Shown: positions 45,871 through 56,592 of the stretch, in pieces
Numbering within the stretch: position 1 is the stretch's first letter
Layout: the number at the start of each line of letters is the position of its first letter
NCBI GenBank assembly: GCA_011319805.1
Contig: SJRY01000003.1
Coordinates: 124,001 to 188,000 of the forward strand
Origin: Macrocybe gigantea
Taxonomy: Eukaryota > Basidiomycota > Agaricomycetes > Agaricales > Callistosporiaceae
Direction: 5' to 3'
Length of the DNA stretch: 64,000 nucleotides
Position numbers and translations under genes: made by a program
The notes under the pieces: generated by a model
What the model saw: the letters and a program-made list of their open reading frames with translations, nothing else
Told to the model about the DNA's origin: nothing
Databases searched by the model: none

Positions 45871-47010
45871 AAGTTACACGGGTTTTTTTTCTCCCTGCAC
45901 GAGAATGAAACGGTCGCGAGTAAAGGTATGCTCTTTCGTGGGCATGAGATGCAAGGACCTACGTTTCATGAGACCCTGACGTAGTTCGACCTGAAACAAA
46001 GACGATGAAGAACATCCGGGCCTTGCCTAGAAGTGAAATTGCACACGGTATGTATGTAGCCGGCTCAGTCTAAGAAATATTTGAACTGTCCTGGTTTCGG
46101 AATGCATCCGAAAAGCAATCCCGCATGGATGCGTTTCGTCGCACAGACATCGTAACGAATTCGTGGGCCTGGCGTTCTTGTGATTTGAAGATAAACATCC
46201 TCGTCAGGACGGCTTGCTTTCAGGTCCATCATGTGCATAGCCCCACTGCAAACATCTCGATGACCCTGGTGTTGCAGTCCCCGCGTCGGCTGAGTTGCCT
46301 GGCTTGAGAGTTTTTCTGTGATCTTTTCTGACCTTGTATGTGAAATAACAATACAGGAATGGGCGGCGGCGGCCCTTCGATTTTCATTAATATTTAGGAT
46401 TCTCGAGGTTCGCGTCCAAAACCACTGAGAGTTCAACATAACATTTAAGGAATATGCGCGCCACCAAAACGACCACTCATCCCTTATGAGAGATATGATT
46501 GGCATCAACACCGAAACAGAAGGCCATTGTGACCGAGTTGGGTTACATCTAGGGTACATCCGCATCGACGCATCACTATGGTTGAGAGGATAAATGTGTG
46601 AAAAGAGAGTCCGCGGCATGAAAGTGGCACTCCGCTGGGCAGAATTTCATTTGACTTTCTGAATGAGTGTCACAACACCCTCCTCCCCCAGGCATTGCGC
46701 ATGCTTCTTACTAGAACACCAGGGGGGAGTCAGCGTTGGCCGATACCATGCAAGGCGCGGATGTATCCAGCTACAGCTGTTGGGTACAAGTCATCTTGAG
46801 ACTGGACACTTTCCTGACTCTTGCTTGATCATCCCGCCCGCGACCACCCACGTCGGCGCAGCTCGATTTGGTGTCCGCCCTGCGGAGCCGCCATCACGTG
46901 AGAGCGGCGCGTTAATTTACGTGAGAAAACGACGAGTCAAGAAAGCCCCTAAAAACGCGTACCCACACTCATTAACAAACAACACAACAACCTACTTAAC
47001 TACAGCCTGC
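45871..47010. other. Intergenic region before the coiled-coil gene
   Basis: A 184-codon minus frame at 46065-46619 is open but shows no recognisable features and has unusual composition; I cannot support it as a gene. The right end is the promoter of the coiled-coil gene and includes ACGCGT at 46955-46960, 51 bases before its ATG. Confidence 0.4.
46955..46960 (+). promoter_or_regulatory. MCB-like box before the coiled-coil gene
   Basis: ACGCGT in the context aaaaACGCGTaccc, 51 bases upstream of the start codon. Same word as at Sos7; suggests, weakly, G1/S control. Confidence 0.35.
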
Positions 47011-50000
47011 ATGGTCTCCACCAAAGGAGGAAAATCAGGCAAACAGAGCTACGCGGATCGTACGCCACGTATCCTTCTTTGATCTGAGAGAGAATTCATT
47101 GACTTGAAACAGGCGTGCTGCGCGCAATTTCTCAAATTCAAAGGGAGCATCGGCGGAATGCAATTCATCTTGCAAGTTTGAAGGCTCAAAGTTAGTGATG
47201 CTCTGGCCATGTTAACAACTACTTACGTTCAACGTATGTCACTCATAGTCAGAAAGAACGCTCAAGCCTCAAGGGAGAAATTGGGTCCTCAATGGTCGAC
47301 ATGGGTTAATAAGGCCGTAAAAAAACTTGTGCGTATCGACCTATGTTTCCAAATTTTGACGTAGTCATGAGCGCTTTCAGGAAGAGGAAGGAATAATAGC
47401 ACCAGCTGATGCCGATGGCACAATTATGGTCACGTTGGGCGGAAAGAAGGCGTACGTTGCGTCACCACATCTGCCGTCGAAGATTTCTAATTTCATTTTT
47501 CTTTCAGTATTGGAGCCGTAGCACCAATGGAATTGGATAATTTGCCGTCTACTCCCGGTCATCTACACAAACAGGTGTCGCACCACATGAGCACTCGTGG
47601 CGTCAAGCGAAGTCGTCGGTCATCGTTTGCTGTCCCAGATTGGGCTGATTCCATCTCCGTTTCCGCTTTGCGAACACCACAGTCAAAGCGCCCACGGCCG
47701 TCCTATGCGAGCGTGGCTGGGCCTAGAAGGATCACCCTTCAGATGACGAAAGCGGAGGTTGGTTTCTGCTTCTGTTTCGTTGATGGCAAGGTCTTCTCCC
47801 GCTCATCACGTTTTCTAAAGCTAATCGCAGAAGTCGATGCTCTGAACAAAATTCGGGAGCAAATGTTGCTGCGCGAGACGTCACCGTTGACAGACATTGA
47901 GGATAGTGAAGCAAAAGAAGAAATAATAAGATTGAAAGAAGAACTCCGGCGGCGCGACGTCGAGCTAGAGTCCACGCAGCGTGAGCTCGTCGAAGCGAAA
48001 TCTCAGTATCAAAGGGACAGGAGGATACCGCACGACAGCGCCGCAGCAATGACCCCTGAGTTCATGACGTGAGTGAAGATCGCGAGTTCAAACGCACGTG
48101 TCCGCTAATGGGCACAGAAACTGCAGCGGCCCGGTTTTGGATTCCTCGTCGCCGCACGACTTCTCCATCTCCGGTCTAACCACGCGGTCGAGGCCACCCA
48201 ACCCTGTCACGCGCACGCAGTCAGGTTCTTTAATTTCTGATGTGAGCAAACAGCCGACGCCAGCGCCGAGCACATCTGGCGTGCAGCTCGAGGATAATCT
48301 CGACTCCTATAACCATGATGGAGACTACTTGGAAGATGCGCAAGACACTGGCAACAATCAGCGTCAACGGGATGACCTCCTTCCCACCCCCGCCGTTAGC
48401 CCTATCATCCCCGTCTGCGATTTGCCGGGCGTGGATGTCGAGCGGCGTGTTCTAGAAGATACTCAAAATGCAGCCGACAGAACGGCGCAAGCGGTCGTCA
48501 ACGAGGTAATGAAATCTTGAAGCTTCTTTGAAGAAGGTCCATTGAGATTGACACATGATTAGAACCATGAACTTGAGCACTCTCTCAACTCGTTCAAGGA
48601 AGAATTGCGCAAAGCCAAGGAAGACCTTTCCAACAGGGACGCCCAGATCTCTACATTACAGTCTCGCACTGTCGCTCTAGAACGAAAAATATCGGAAAAC
48701 CTGTCCGCAACGGCTGCCAAAGACGAAGAATACAAATCTATAAAACGAGACCTGGAAGCCTCGCTGACTTCAACTAAGGAGAATTTGGAACGTTTTGTGA
48801 GAGAAAGAGATGAATCCTTGAATAAACTCAAAGTGGAACAGGAGAAATATCTTGTTCAGATATCAGAGCTTCAGCGTTCCGTTAATGAAGCAGATGAGGC
48901 CAACGCGAAGTATGTCGAGGATATCGCCAAGTACCGAAGCGAACTCGAATCCACGCAATTCTCTATCAGCGCCCTTCATGCCGAAAATCAAACCAAGTCG
49001 AACGAAATTGTAACGCTCCTAGAAGAGAAAGTGGTCTTGAATGCGGAGTTGCAAAAACAGCGACTCTCTGCAGCGAATCTTCAAGAAGAGCTGTCTTCCC
49101 AGCTCATAAAAGCCTCAGAGTTAGAGGATTCTTCAGACCGGCTTCATGACGCGATTGAGGAGAAGACTCTCCTCTCCAACAAACTTTACGATCTGGAGCA
49201 AAGGAACCATTTCATATCTGAGCAGCTGGCTGCTTCGGTACGTTCCAACGCGTCCTCAGAGGATGCTTTAAAGATCACTATCGATGGACTTCGCAACGAA
49301 TTGGCCCAAGTCCAGACCCAGACAGCCCAACTTTCTGAACAACTCTCAAATTCCCAAACGGAAGCCGAAAAACTTCGCGACGAGCTCCACGCGAAGAACC
49401 TCGAGACGACTCTTCTACAAGAGACGTCGGACATTCTGAGCCAGAAGATCGATGGACTTGAGCGTCAGCTAAAGAGCGTCACTGAAGAGCTGGCTGAGCT
49501 TTCATTGTGGGCAGAAGAAGCGCAGATCAAGACCATTGAACTCGAATCAGCCCTATCGGATTCCAGCATGGAGGTCGCGGCCGTCAAATTGAGTCTAGAG
49601 ACTTCGCAAGATGTGGCCAAGGCACTCGAATGTTCGCTAGAGGAGAGAACAATCGATTTGAAGGAGTCTCAGCGGGAGAGGTCCCGGTTAGAGGGGGGAA
49701 TTGCGAACACGAAGCTGGATCTCGAACGAGTTAATGGGCAACTGGCTGCTACAAAGTCGGACGCCCAGCATTCGGAGACAAGGTTACGGGCGAGCGAGTC
49801 CAGAGTTCGGGAATTGGAAGCTGAATTGGCCGCGAGATGCGAAAAGGAGAGAGCAACCGGAGAAGCGCTTTCCGCCGCTCAGAAAGAACACGCGGCGGAG
49901 AGCGACAGACAGGGGGCCGTGATCTTGGAGCTTAACGATGCTTTGAAAGTTAGCCGCGCAGAGACGGCGCGTGCCCGTTCAGACTTGGAGGCGGCTCTTG

Positions 50001-50341
50001 GCGTTCATCGTGAGCTCTCGGAGAATCTGTGCGATCGGGATCGGGATTTATCCGAGGCACGAACGGAGTTGGATAACGAACGCACCAGTGCATCAGTTTT
50101 GGAAAGGGATCTCAATCTGAGCAGAGGAGCAGTGCGAGAGCTTGAAAGCCAGTTGACGGAATTGAGGTCGTTCAAAGCTGCCGACGAGAGAACCATCGAG
50201 CGATACAAGACGGTGTACGCTGCTGTTCGTGGGTCGATCGAAGAAGCTAGTACAAAGGTAGGTGACTCTTTTGTTATCGCTTCAGGCAGGCAGGACGATT
50301 GATTATCTCTATAGCTTGCTTCGGTCTCTACCGATGCTTGA
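47011..50341 (+). CDS. Long coiled-coil protein with conserved N-terminal block, unknown function
   Basis: Starts MVSTKGGKSGKQSYADRTP. The first exons give a compact basic block, VLRAISQIQREHRRNAIHLA, then STWVNKAVKKL, EEGIIAPADADGTIMVTLGG, which reads like a winged-helix-type fold. A Ser/Pro-rich linker with basic KRSRRSSF and KRPRPSYASV follows, possibly a nuclear localisation signal, then an almost unbroken coiled coil of more than 560 residues (48605-50280) rich in Glu, Leu and Ser. A short last exon gives LASVSTDA with TGA at 50339-50341. At least six introns; all joins stay in frame. The structure suggests a scaffold or chromosome/spindle-associated protein, but no family is recognised. 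Confidence 0.75.
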
Positions 50342-52680
50342 AACTGGGGCTGAAGGTACATAAAGTGTTCTTTCCATTTACTTAAACGAAATCTATTGTT
50401 GTGGACAACATGTACGTACCTTTCCTGCAGTTATCTGAATTGAATCTCATACGCCAGTTTGCGTATATCCCTTTGTGCGAAACTCCAATGTCGTATATTT
50501 CTAACTGCCATTTTAATGCTAGAGTCTGCACTCACAGACTCGAACATTCTGTCGCCATTTGTTCGTCATCGGGCAACACGGAGATACTCGTTGAATACCA
50601 AATTTGAAGCCTCATTAGGAGCCAGCTTATGGTGAAGACAGCGAAAAGAGTTTATCTGAAAACACATGCATTGACTTTGACTTCCGGGCCCGGAGTTCCC
50701 ATCTATGGCGGCTTGGCGGCCATCGTCGGTTCGGGACATGGGAAAAGGCAACAAGATGACAACCAAGGAAAACAGGCACAATCGATATCGAAAGGTCTGG
50801 GCTGAACAATAGCAGGCGTCGTATCTAGGGCGCTTTGCCTGTTTCTCAAATCATCCAATCCCAGAAAACGACTATATTAACCGATTCCAAGGCCGTGGAT
50901 GGTCTGGCCGAAGCGGATGCGAGTGCCTTAACCATGCTGAGCACGAGGTTGTATGTCAGTGGTCCCATCGGAGCGGCAATACGCCGTTCCATTGGATCGG
51001 TCTGCACACACCTGTACCACCCGTTTGAACAACACATTCTAGCCATGGCGTGTCAGTTGCTGATGGGCCGAAGGCGCCGATGTTCGTTTGCAGGTTCGAA
51101 GACTGTATCAACAAACCTACTGCGTCCGCGGGCTGGCCGACTGTCTCATCAGCCTAAAAGCCTAGGATATCCGACGACTCTCCTCTGCTGCTTTTTGCCT
51201 GTTTCCTCTGGCGCAGTGTGATTGTGGAGTAGAGTTTATTTGATGAACTGTTCTCTATCCTCAACAGAAAAAGCAGCAATGCCTCACTCCTTTCTAGCTC
51301 TTCCTGGAGCCAAGACCCAAGAACACGGATGCTGTTGTGAACCTTCATATAGCTTATATGTCTTGTTCAACTTGCTGACACCCTCTTGCATTGTCCCTCA
51401 TGCCCGAAATATCCATCCTACCCTTCTCCCTCGTCCTTTGTTCACAGTTATTTTCGATACTCATATGTGATATCATCTGCGCGCGAAAATTCGTCACTCT
51501 CGATTTCTCGTGTATCTAGAATTTTTGATGTCACTCTATCTCTACTCTGTAAATGTCTTCGGTACTGTTATTCTGGTCTTTCTCCCCTTTCGTCATCTTG
51601 TTCGTTACCGTGACTTAACAGGAATGGCGTAGACAATCTTACTGTTGCGTATCAGGGACAGCCTAGGACTCTTTCACCTGGGAACCCCCGAAAGCCTGAG
51701 GAAGGTTTGTACGACATGCTGAGTCACAGTCCTCTAAAAACAGCGATAAGATTCCTTCGGATCGTAGGAACGATTTAATGGCGGAAAGGAGCAGAGGGTG
51801 AGTACCTCGATCCATGTTTCATGCTGTTTCACGCGATGCGTTGAACCTGCGCAAACGTTCGGGTCGACAAAGGACAGAAATTGCCCGATAACGACCCGAC
51901 ATTGTTTCATTTAACGTTTCTATAATGTATGCATGGGCCGTCCTCATTCCTTCGCAAAAGCCTGCTATCCAGAGTTCATCTTTGGGCGGTATCAATTCAA
52001 CGAAGCAGGAGCTCGGGGAGCAGAGATTTTCCAGGACGGTTCTGTATCTTCAGCGCCTATTGACCGGAGACATCCGCTCTCCCCAACGGGGCGAGGCAGA
52101 TTCATAACTATCACATCACATTCGAGCTCGACAAACGCGTCGTGGACCTGCAAGATTTTTTCTGATACGAACATTGCACATCCAAGCGATCCCAGCTCGA
52201 AGGGGCAATGAGTACTGGCGTGTGCTTGGGAAAAACGCTAATAATCATGCAATGTATGAGCAAAAAGCCAAGTATTGAAATAAATCACTCAGAAAATAAG
52301 ATCTCTCGTGAATCTGGACCTACGGGCAGCTCCGGGGTCGCTACGCAGGGCAGAGGTGGGTATCATGACGGCTGTTCTTAGCAATGAAGCGGGGTTCAGG
52401 TATGTGCACATACTTTCTAACTCTAACTCGGCGGGCCGGGCGATAGAGATCCTCAGAGCCACGTGAGTTCGGGCGACCTTGACAACGTGGCTTGTTCCGT
52501 TAGTTGCGATATTCTATTTCCAACATTCTCTCCGACAACGCCTTGAATCGCCTATTTTCTCAAGCGCACTGAGAACTGTCGAGCACGTGGCCGTGATATT
52601 GTTGCTATAGTCATGGCCTGCCCTGCTCGGCTGCCTTCGCATCATTGATTAACAAGATCGACCAAGACGCGTCGACCCTT
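50342..52680. other. Intergenic region of 2.3 kb, no supported gene
   Basis: Short open frames only. The plus frame 51933-52211 (PEFIFGRYQFNEAGARGAEI) and the minus frame over it both look faintly protein-like, and I cannot choose between them. T-rich sequence at 51360-51620 fits an untranslated region or promoter. Confidence 0.35.
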
Positions 52681-52699
52681 CCTCCTCTCAGAATATGTT

Positions 52700-54714
52700 G
52701 AACATCGGGCATGCTCCTATGTAAAATGGCAGCATTCGTTTGGATAGCCACGGCTCTTGTGCCTCCCTGGCGAGGTTTGTCCGAACGTCATATCGTGATA
52801 ACAGTGTTGAATCAGATACTATCTGTTCACCAACGACGGTCTTTGCAGACTCCAGCGGAGACCCTTTGCTGTTTGAGTTTGTTGCAACGACTGTAAGGCA
52901 CGCACGGCACACTATTATAATGAATACGCTCCGAACCATCGGGTTTCAATTACACCTACAGGATGACGATTAAGCGCCGTGATATAGATAGTGATGGAGA
53001 TCCCCAGTTGAAACATGACTTTGTGCAATGCTGAGAGCCAAAGAACGGCCATATTTGCTCTGATCGTAGATCCGTTCGGCTTTCCTCGTATCCAAGTCAT
53101 CAATGGTCCGACAACCTTGAGGATTGGGATCTCTTTTTTCGAGATACATATCTCCATTCCTATGATACCGACACCATATGGGCAAATAGGCTGTTACCAG
53201 CCCTTTCCTTTTTTTTCCAGATATTTTTTCTTATTTTCCTCAGGTGTAACTTGTTCCTAGGCGATGACTCTGCCTAACTACGACACCATGGGGATTGCTT
53301 ATGCACTTCGAGAAAACCTGGCGAGCGCGGAATGGTCGTTCCTATGTACTGGAACCACAGAAGGGACGGCATCCAGAGAGGGGCAGCAGGAAAAGGCAAC
53401 TAACGCAAAGACCAGATCCTGGAAGAGCGTATATCGGGAATTGCTGTTTTAAGCACCCATCACCGAGAGGGTATTAAATGGGAGACAGAATTTGGCCCGA
53501 TGCTTCACTTTCCGCAAAACACAAGGACAAAAGAGATGGTCTTCCGCTTGCCCACGCACCTCGAGTCTTACATTCCACCTCCGTCTCAGCAAGCTCCCGA
53601 ACAAAGACCATGGAGAGGCGCGCTCATAGTCAGAGGAATGAGGCTTTCTGACCGGAGCAGCAGTCAAACAATCCGAGTGACTGCGGTAGAGACTGACGGT
53701 GATAAGTACGAGCACAAGTTTCATTTCTTTTTCTCAGGCTCTAAATCTACCGACGTCAAAAACGGGCCTGCCTAATTATATTTTAATTTTATGCATGCTT
53801 TTGGTTGTTTTTTTTTACATAAATTGTTTCAGCAGGACGGACCTCTGGCCAGCGCAATTTTTAACCCACATCACTCATGGTCACTCCATCCTACAAGACG
53901 TTCAAGGCTGGGTCAAGCGGCATGCACCACCTCTCTGTACCTTCATGCCTGATCGCCATCGCGATCCTAATATAAACGCGGTCAACCAGACGACTTTTCG
54001 CACCTTATCCCGCATCCTATTCGAAACGCAGACGGTATGTCGTCGCCTCAGTTCATTCTTCATTCGTCCTACTTTCTGCCTTTTCGTGTCTGAGGTTCAT
54101 TTGTATTCGAAATTTAACATCTTTCGGCTTCTCGACCTTTGCTGACAGCGTTTTTCTTGGCTGCTAACAGGTCGCTGTTGCCGGTTGGGGTACCAACGAG
54201 ATTCCTGGCGCAGGCATCATCATTTTCCCAGCCCAGAACTCGAGCTCGCTGCTTGTCGGGGCACTGTTCCTCTCCGAACCCTTCCCAGCGTTCGTCACTG
54301 GAACGCCTTCGCCGACTATGCCATTGTCGCCTACCGATACAATGCAAGCGGGCTACATGGTGCATTACGCCCAACCTATATCAGCTCCCTATGGCTCTTC
54401 TTCGCGCCACCATCAGTCTGTTTCTCCTCAGGGGGAGGACCGGCAGGGCATGTAGCAATGCCAGGAGGCGCAGGCCCATACCCCACAAGTGGTTATCCCG
54501 CCAGTCCCATCGATCCTTCTCAGCAGCACCATGCTCATATGTCAGCTTCTGCGTCACACCAACCAGACCAGTACTCTTACATGATGACTCGGGATATTCT
54601 TCGACGCCGACGTCATCTTCTGCCGAAAATCCTTGGCCTGCGGTCAAAGACGAGGACGACGGAACCTACGCTCCTTTCTCTCCTCATCACGAAAACCCTC
54701 ACTATCCTTAATTC
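52700..54714 (+). CDS. Possible Med25-like protein (VWA-like start uncertain, ACID-like C-terminal domain)
   Basis: The supported part starts near 53480: PWRGALIVRGMRLSDRSSS with TIRVTAVETDG, then DLWPAQFLTHITHGHSILQD, VQGWVKRHAPPLCTFMPD, FRTLSRILFETQTVAVAGW and AGIIIFPAQNSSSLLVGALF. The order W-x-G-x-L, a conserved-basic strand, a WP helix start and a final strand of ILL-VGA-F type resembles the ACID/PTOV domain of Med25, a Mediator tail subunit. A Pro/Gly/His-rich tail follows and ends AFSPHHE-type, TAA 54712-54714. Frame slips occur near 54431-54436 (G run) and 54581-54585. Upstream exons (52700-53480) are unclear; a stretch near 52718-52890 could be a VWA domain. Function is inference. 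Confidence 0.45.
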
Positions 54715-55222
54715 ATTGCCTTACCCGAACTAAAGCCAGTTCGTCCAACGCCCTGCCATTTGGCTCAATAAATGTGCATCTTCACGGCCCTATCACGAAT
54801 TTCAGTAGAATCTTCGTTTTCTTGGATTTTGGCTTCAATCATCCTGCTGTAGCGAATGTTCCCGATACCCAAGAACCTGTGCTGCCTCTCACTGTATCGT
54901 TTATGTATCGTTTCTTTCTTGCTTTGTTGGCTCTTTGCTTATCTTCCTGAATTTCTTGCCTACTCCGCTTCGCTTATAGATGATCACCCTCCGTGTAACG
55001 AAGGTGACGCGATTCCCATTTAAGACTCCCCAATTGTAGCTACCAGTTTCGTTCTAACTGTTATACCTTTTTCCATACACCTGATTGTATCTTTATCGTG
55101 CTAACGTATCTTATACCCAGTACCTTGCTGACGGTCGTGCACCCATAACTACTGTGAAGAAAGTCTGTTAGAAATGAAAAGTGCTTGGGGAAAACCCTCA
55201 CCTGTTATATGATAAGTTTATC
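54715..55222. other. Convergent 3' region
   Basis: About 500 bases of T-rich sequence between the stop codons of the Med25-like gene (plus) and the cytochrome b561 gene (minus). No gene seen. Confidence 0.4.
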
Positions 55223-56106
55223 CTAGTTTTTGAATCTTTGCTGTCTGTTCTGCCTCTCCTGCTGGTATTGTCTGGGTATGAAAGCCATACCGGCAGCATA
55301 GAGTACCCAGAAGACCTTGAGAAGAATCACGAAACACGGCATAAGCGATCATTTATTTGAATTTGTAGTGAATTGACAGGCAAGTCAAACAACAGAATAG
55401 GTTTTTAGGCGAAACTACTTACCACGATCAACGCAAGCCAAGCGTGCTTAGCGGACTGTGGGACCACGTGCAAACCGCCAGTCGCAACCGCCCATTCCGT
55501 GTACAATCCGTAATGAACCTGATAGACGGTGTAAAACGGACAATAGGATAGGTAAAGCATGCAAAGAATTTTGCTCGTCAGTACGTCTTTCTTGTTCTAG
55601 CCAGACACGAAGAAATAAGAAGCTAAAAATAACCTGATAGGCAGCGATTATAAATATAGCAAATCCTACGGCAACGTGGAGATACGACTGCGGGGGTCTG
55701 CGACCCAAGAATATTCGAGGGAACTTGAAGAAATGTGCGATGACGCCCAGCAGCAATTGAGCCAGGTATAGGATTAGCAAGACTAGGCCGACTTTCTGAT
55801 GGGTGTCGATAAAGTGGCCTTGCCGGAGCTGGTCCGCCGTCTTGTATCCCAATGCCCATCCTGCAAAGATGATGGGCCCGGCAACGAGGAACTGCACGAT
55901 CCAGTGGGCGTACCACCACCTACGAACAAATTAGTTCCTTCTTTCTATAAGTCGAATGACGATACGCGCTTCGGGGTATACGTCCTCAGATACCTAGGGA
56001 TCAACGCACCAATCGGTAGGAAGATCAGAAAGCCTGTACTGCAGAGGATAGCGTGCGTCTTTGCTTGCTTTTCCAAACCGCTGAGCGGCAAGGCAAACGT
56101 GGCCAT
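55223..56106 (-). CDS. Cytochrome b561-domain membrane protein
   Basis: Transmembrane electron carrier fold. Exons on minus: MATFALPLSGLEKQAKTHAI with LCSTGFLIFLPIGALIPRYL (helix 1), RWWYAHWIVQFLVAGPIIFA (helix 2, with a His that can bind haem), HQKVGLVLLILYLAQLLLGV (helix 3), SYLHVAVGFAIFIIAAYQ (helix 4), HYGLYTEWAVATGG and a last helix VILLKVFWVLYAAGMAFIPR, ending TAG 55223-55225. Paired histidines in helices 1-4 match b561 haem ligands. Basidiomycete relatives often carry a DOMON domain in front; I find none here, so it may be the short form, or the start may lie further upstream. Frame is intact. Confidence 0.78.
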
Positions 56107-56592
56107 CTCGACTTGTGATGGCATGGAGTAAAAAATCTAGAACATCAGAGTTATAAGCCCCTGCCGGAAGGTCCAACGGAGCCCGTACGCTTGTGGCGTG
56201 CTGAAAACAGTGAGAAAGATGCACGCCGATACGTCATGGAGCTGCTCAAGAATGGGTCGATGGTCGTTGGCTTTAGGAGACTATTCGGGGCATATTGTTC
56301 CCATTGGATCGGCTGAATATCAGTCAGAACTGGTTTGAATGGGCTTGACACTCTCACGGACTTTCGGCTCTGAGAAAGTTGATGGTGTCACGAGTTGACA
56401 ATATTGACGGCCCAGACACCACTGGATCAATGCTCAATTCGGCAGGTGATGCGCATTGTGGCGCGGCCAGACTTTGGTGGAGTGAACGGTTATGAGGGAA
56501 TAATCCAACATTAGCCGCAAAGTTACAAAGGTGATACAAGATCTTGGTATCGAGAGAAGGAATAGAAGAGGAATGTTCACACTCCATGCCAC

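Noticed and set aside
46065..46619. 184-codon open frame on minus
   Set aside because: No recognisable block, no signal of introns or conservation, and residue composition (high Arg, Ser, Met, Trp) is like an out-of-frame translation.
51090..51110. GGTTCGAAGAC word resembling a tRNA B box
   Set aside because: No A box at tRNA spacing and no cloverleaf; chance match.
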